Source: a bacterium (GTDB taxonomy: Bacteria > ARS69). Taken from it: a stretch of DNA of 7,877 nt. The stretch is from NCBI GenBank assembly GCA_025774865.1, contig JALGZO010000462.1, positions 1 to 7,877 of the forward strand. Direction: 5' to 3'. The first letter of the stretch is position 1, and every line of letters starts with the position of its first letter. The notes below the pieces were generated by a model. That model ran no database searches, was not told the DNA's origin, and saw only the letters and a program-made list of their open reading frames with translations. The translations under genes were made by a program, and so were the position numbers. Shown here one piece after another: positions 6,559 through 7,877 of the stretch.

Positions 6559-6587
6559 GCGCGGTCGCAGGGCGCCGCCCAGTGCGC

Positions 6588-7877
6588 TCAGACCGGCGTG
6601 GGCGCCGATCGGGGCGAGCGCAGAAGGTAGGGTCCGAGCCGGAGCGCGTCGAGGGCGAGCGCGCCCCAGGCTTCGTAGGCGTCCCCGGGAGAGCAGGCGA
6701 CCGGCTCGCCGGCCCGAGCCAGCGGGCGCGCGGCGAGGGCAGGAGGCTCGCCGTGCCCCTCCAGTGCCTCGAGGACCGCGTGCAGCTCGCGATGGGCGTC
6801 GCGGTCGGCCAGGAACACGGGCTGGAGATGCGACGTCGCCGGCGCCACGCCGCACCGCTCCCGCCAGGGGCCGCGGACGACGGCATCGAGGAAGGCGGGC
6901 ACCTCCGTGTGTTCGAGCTCGAGTATCTCGCTCGCGAGCTCCTTGGGGACGACGAGGGAATCGGAATCCGTCAGAGGAGCCGAGGAGGTGGGCCGCCGGA
7001 GAGTCGAGCGCGTCGCAGTCGCGTCCTCAGCGAGATCGAGTCGTCCCGCGAACCACGCGAGGCGGAGGCCCCCCACGAGGGAATCGGTGGCCAGCGAGGT
7101 CCGCTCCTCGGTGGTGAGCTCCGTGGAATCGATACCATGCGAGCGAAGGAACGTCCGGATCTCGTGCGCGTTGTAGCCGGGTCCCGGGGCCGTACCGGGT
7201 CGCTCGCGACGCGCCCCTTCACCCGCGGTGGGAGCGCCCGATTGCAGCCACACGTCGAACGCGGCGCCGATCGCTTCGGCGCCTCCGCCAGCCGCGGGGT
7301 GGATCCAGAGGTCCGCGAACCCGGCGTCGCGCCGGACGGTCCCGACGATCCCCCGCTCCGCGGCGAGCGGCCCCCCGAGCGCGAATGCGTCGGCCCCGGT
7401 CTCCTCGTGCAACGAGTGCACGAGGGGTCCGATCCCCTCGAACGGCGCCTCGAGTGCACGCACCGGCTCGAGTGCGGCGCCGCGCCCGCGCCAGAGAGAC
7501 GCGTTCGCGCCGGCGCCGAGGACGAGCACCGCCGCATCCGGAAGTGGTGAGGTGTAGTACGCCCCCGCCGCGTGGGCGCGCGAGGCCGCGACGAACCGCA
7601 CCGGTGTCGAAGGGTCGAGCTCTGCGGAAACGAGGTCGGCCACGGTCTGCTTCGGTCCGAGCCAGCGGCGAACCCGTTCCTTCAGGTTCGCGGTCTCGCC
7701 GGAATCGGAGTCCGGGAGATCGGTGCCACCCGCGAATGCGACGGCCGACACGTCGTCGGGGCCGAGCTTGCCGGCGCGGAGGCAGTAGGCGATCGATTCG
7801 TACGGGAAATCCGAATCGCCGAGCCGGCGACTGAATCGATCCTCGCGGGATGCGGCCACGACCCGGCCATCGCGCAG
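6588..7877 (-). CDS. Divergent NodU/CmcH carbamoyltransferase-like protein, N-terminus beyond right edge
   Basis: The frame is open to the right edge (429 codons visible, no start), and the GTG at 7859 lies inside conserved sequence, so the true start is outside. RVVAASREDRFSRRLGDSDFPY opens the visible part (5-26) and matches the N-terminal ASKHA-fold half of O-carbamoyltransferases, which transfer carbamoyl from carbamoyl phosphate through carbamoyl-adenylate. Other anchors are RAHAAGAYYTSP (100-111), PAAGGGAEAIGAAF (194-207), GPGYNAHEIRTFLRSHG (232-248), AGRLDLAEDATATRSTL (277-293) and LALDALRLGPYLL (407-419). Against family motifs as I know them, the first His of the metal-binding HxxxH is Ala, the Asp of the following VDG strand and the Asp of AAGD are Gly, GRMEFGPRALGNRS is largely lost, and NTSFN is absent. 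Roughly 150 residues normally found before the LxGGxxxN block are also missing. It may be a non-catalytic homologue, possibly paired with an active copy upstream. Family membership is good; activity is doubtful. Confidence 0.78.
   Translation of the reverse strand: MRDGRVVAASREDRFSRRLGDSDFPYESIAYCLRAGKLGPDDVSAVAFAGGTDLPDSDSGETANLKERVRRWLGPKQTVADLVSAELDPSTPVRFVAASRAHAAGAYYTSPLPDAAVLVLGAGANASLWRGRGAALEPVRALEAPFEGIGPLVHSLHEETGADAFALGGPLAAERGIVGTVRRDAGFADLWIHPAAGGGAEAIGAAFDVWLQSGAPTAGEGARRERPGTAPGPGYNAHEIRTFLRSHGIDSTELTTEERTSLATDSLVGGLRLAWFAGRLDLAEDATATRSTLRRPTSSAPLTDSDSLVVPKELASEILELEHTEVPAFLDAVVRGPWRERCGVAPATSHLQPVFLADRDAHRELHAVLEALEGHGEPPALAARPLARAGEPVACSPGDAYEAWGALALDALRLGPYLLRSPRSAPTPV

Noticed and set aside
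6570-6580. GC-rich palindrome just after the carbamoyltransferase-like stop considered as a terminator
   Set aside because: The arms are only four to five bases with a minimal loop and no T-run follows.
5346-7550. A 734-codon open frame on the plus strand opposite citrate synthase and the carbamoyltransferase-like gene
   Set aside because: It is antisense to genes with clear family motifs, is Arg/Gly/Pro/Glu-rich with no recognisable domain, and is expected from strong third-base G/C bias.

Overview
The window is a compact, high-G+C bacterial chromosome segment in which every supportable gene lies on the minus strand. Read in the direction of transcription (right to left) the order is: a divergent NodU/CmcH-type carbamoyltransferase-like protein (5' end outside the window), citrate synthase, an ATP-cone/uridine-kinase-like P-loop kinase, a zinc-less MDR dehydrogenase, a membrane-bound SpoIIE/RsbU phosphatase fused to an RsbW-like ATPase, a STAS anti-anti-sigma-type protein, and the start of a GAF-domain protein that runs off the left edge. 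I saw no RNA genes, insertion sequences, CRISPR arrays or integration sites. Strong G/C bias at third codon positions, many GTG/TTG starts and clear Shine-Dalgarno sites suggest a high-G+C Gram-negative-type lineage of the Acidobacteria / Gemmatimonadetes / Eisenbacteria kind. That placement is an impression, not a test.

Right part (6588-7877): a carbamoyltransferase-like ORF, truncated only by the window edge. It keeps the family frame at both ends but has lost most recognisable catalytic motifs and a large central block, so it looks like a pseudoenzyme. The 126-base gap after it is the only gap over 100 bases and the best place for a promoter serving the genes to its left.

Middle part (2928-6461): citrate synthase with a clean Shine-Dalgarno site and all three catalytic residues; 38 bases later a kinase with an N-terminal ATP-cone, an adenine-nucleotide-sensing module, joined to a uridine-kinase-like domain; 40 bases later an MDR oxidoreductase with a near-perfect Shine-Dalgarno site that corrects its start. 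Short same-strand gaps suggest co-transcription, and the ATP-cone hints at control of the kinase by nucleotide level beside a TCA entry enzyme.

Left part (1-2855): a signalling module. A sensor protein with two membrane spans, an extracytoplasmic Cache-like region and a HAMP domain carries both a PP2C (RsbU/SpoIIE) phosphatase and a GHKL (RsbW-like) ATPase. Its stop overlaps the STAS gene by 8 bases, and the STAS stop overlaps a TTG start of the GAF protein by 4 bases. This looks like a partner-switching cassette with kinase and phosphatase in one polypeptide and the STAS protein as the likely shared substrate. No sigma factor is in view. A perfect 8-bp hairpin sits just before the phosphatase start.
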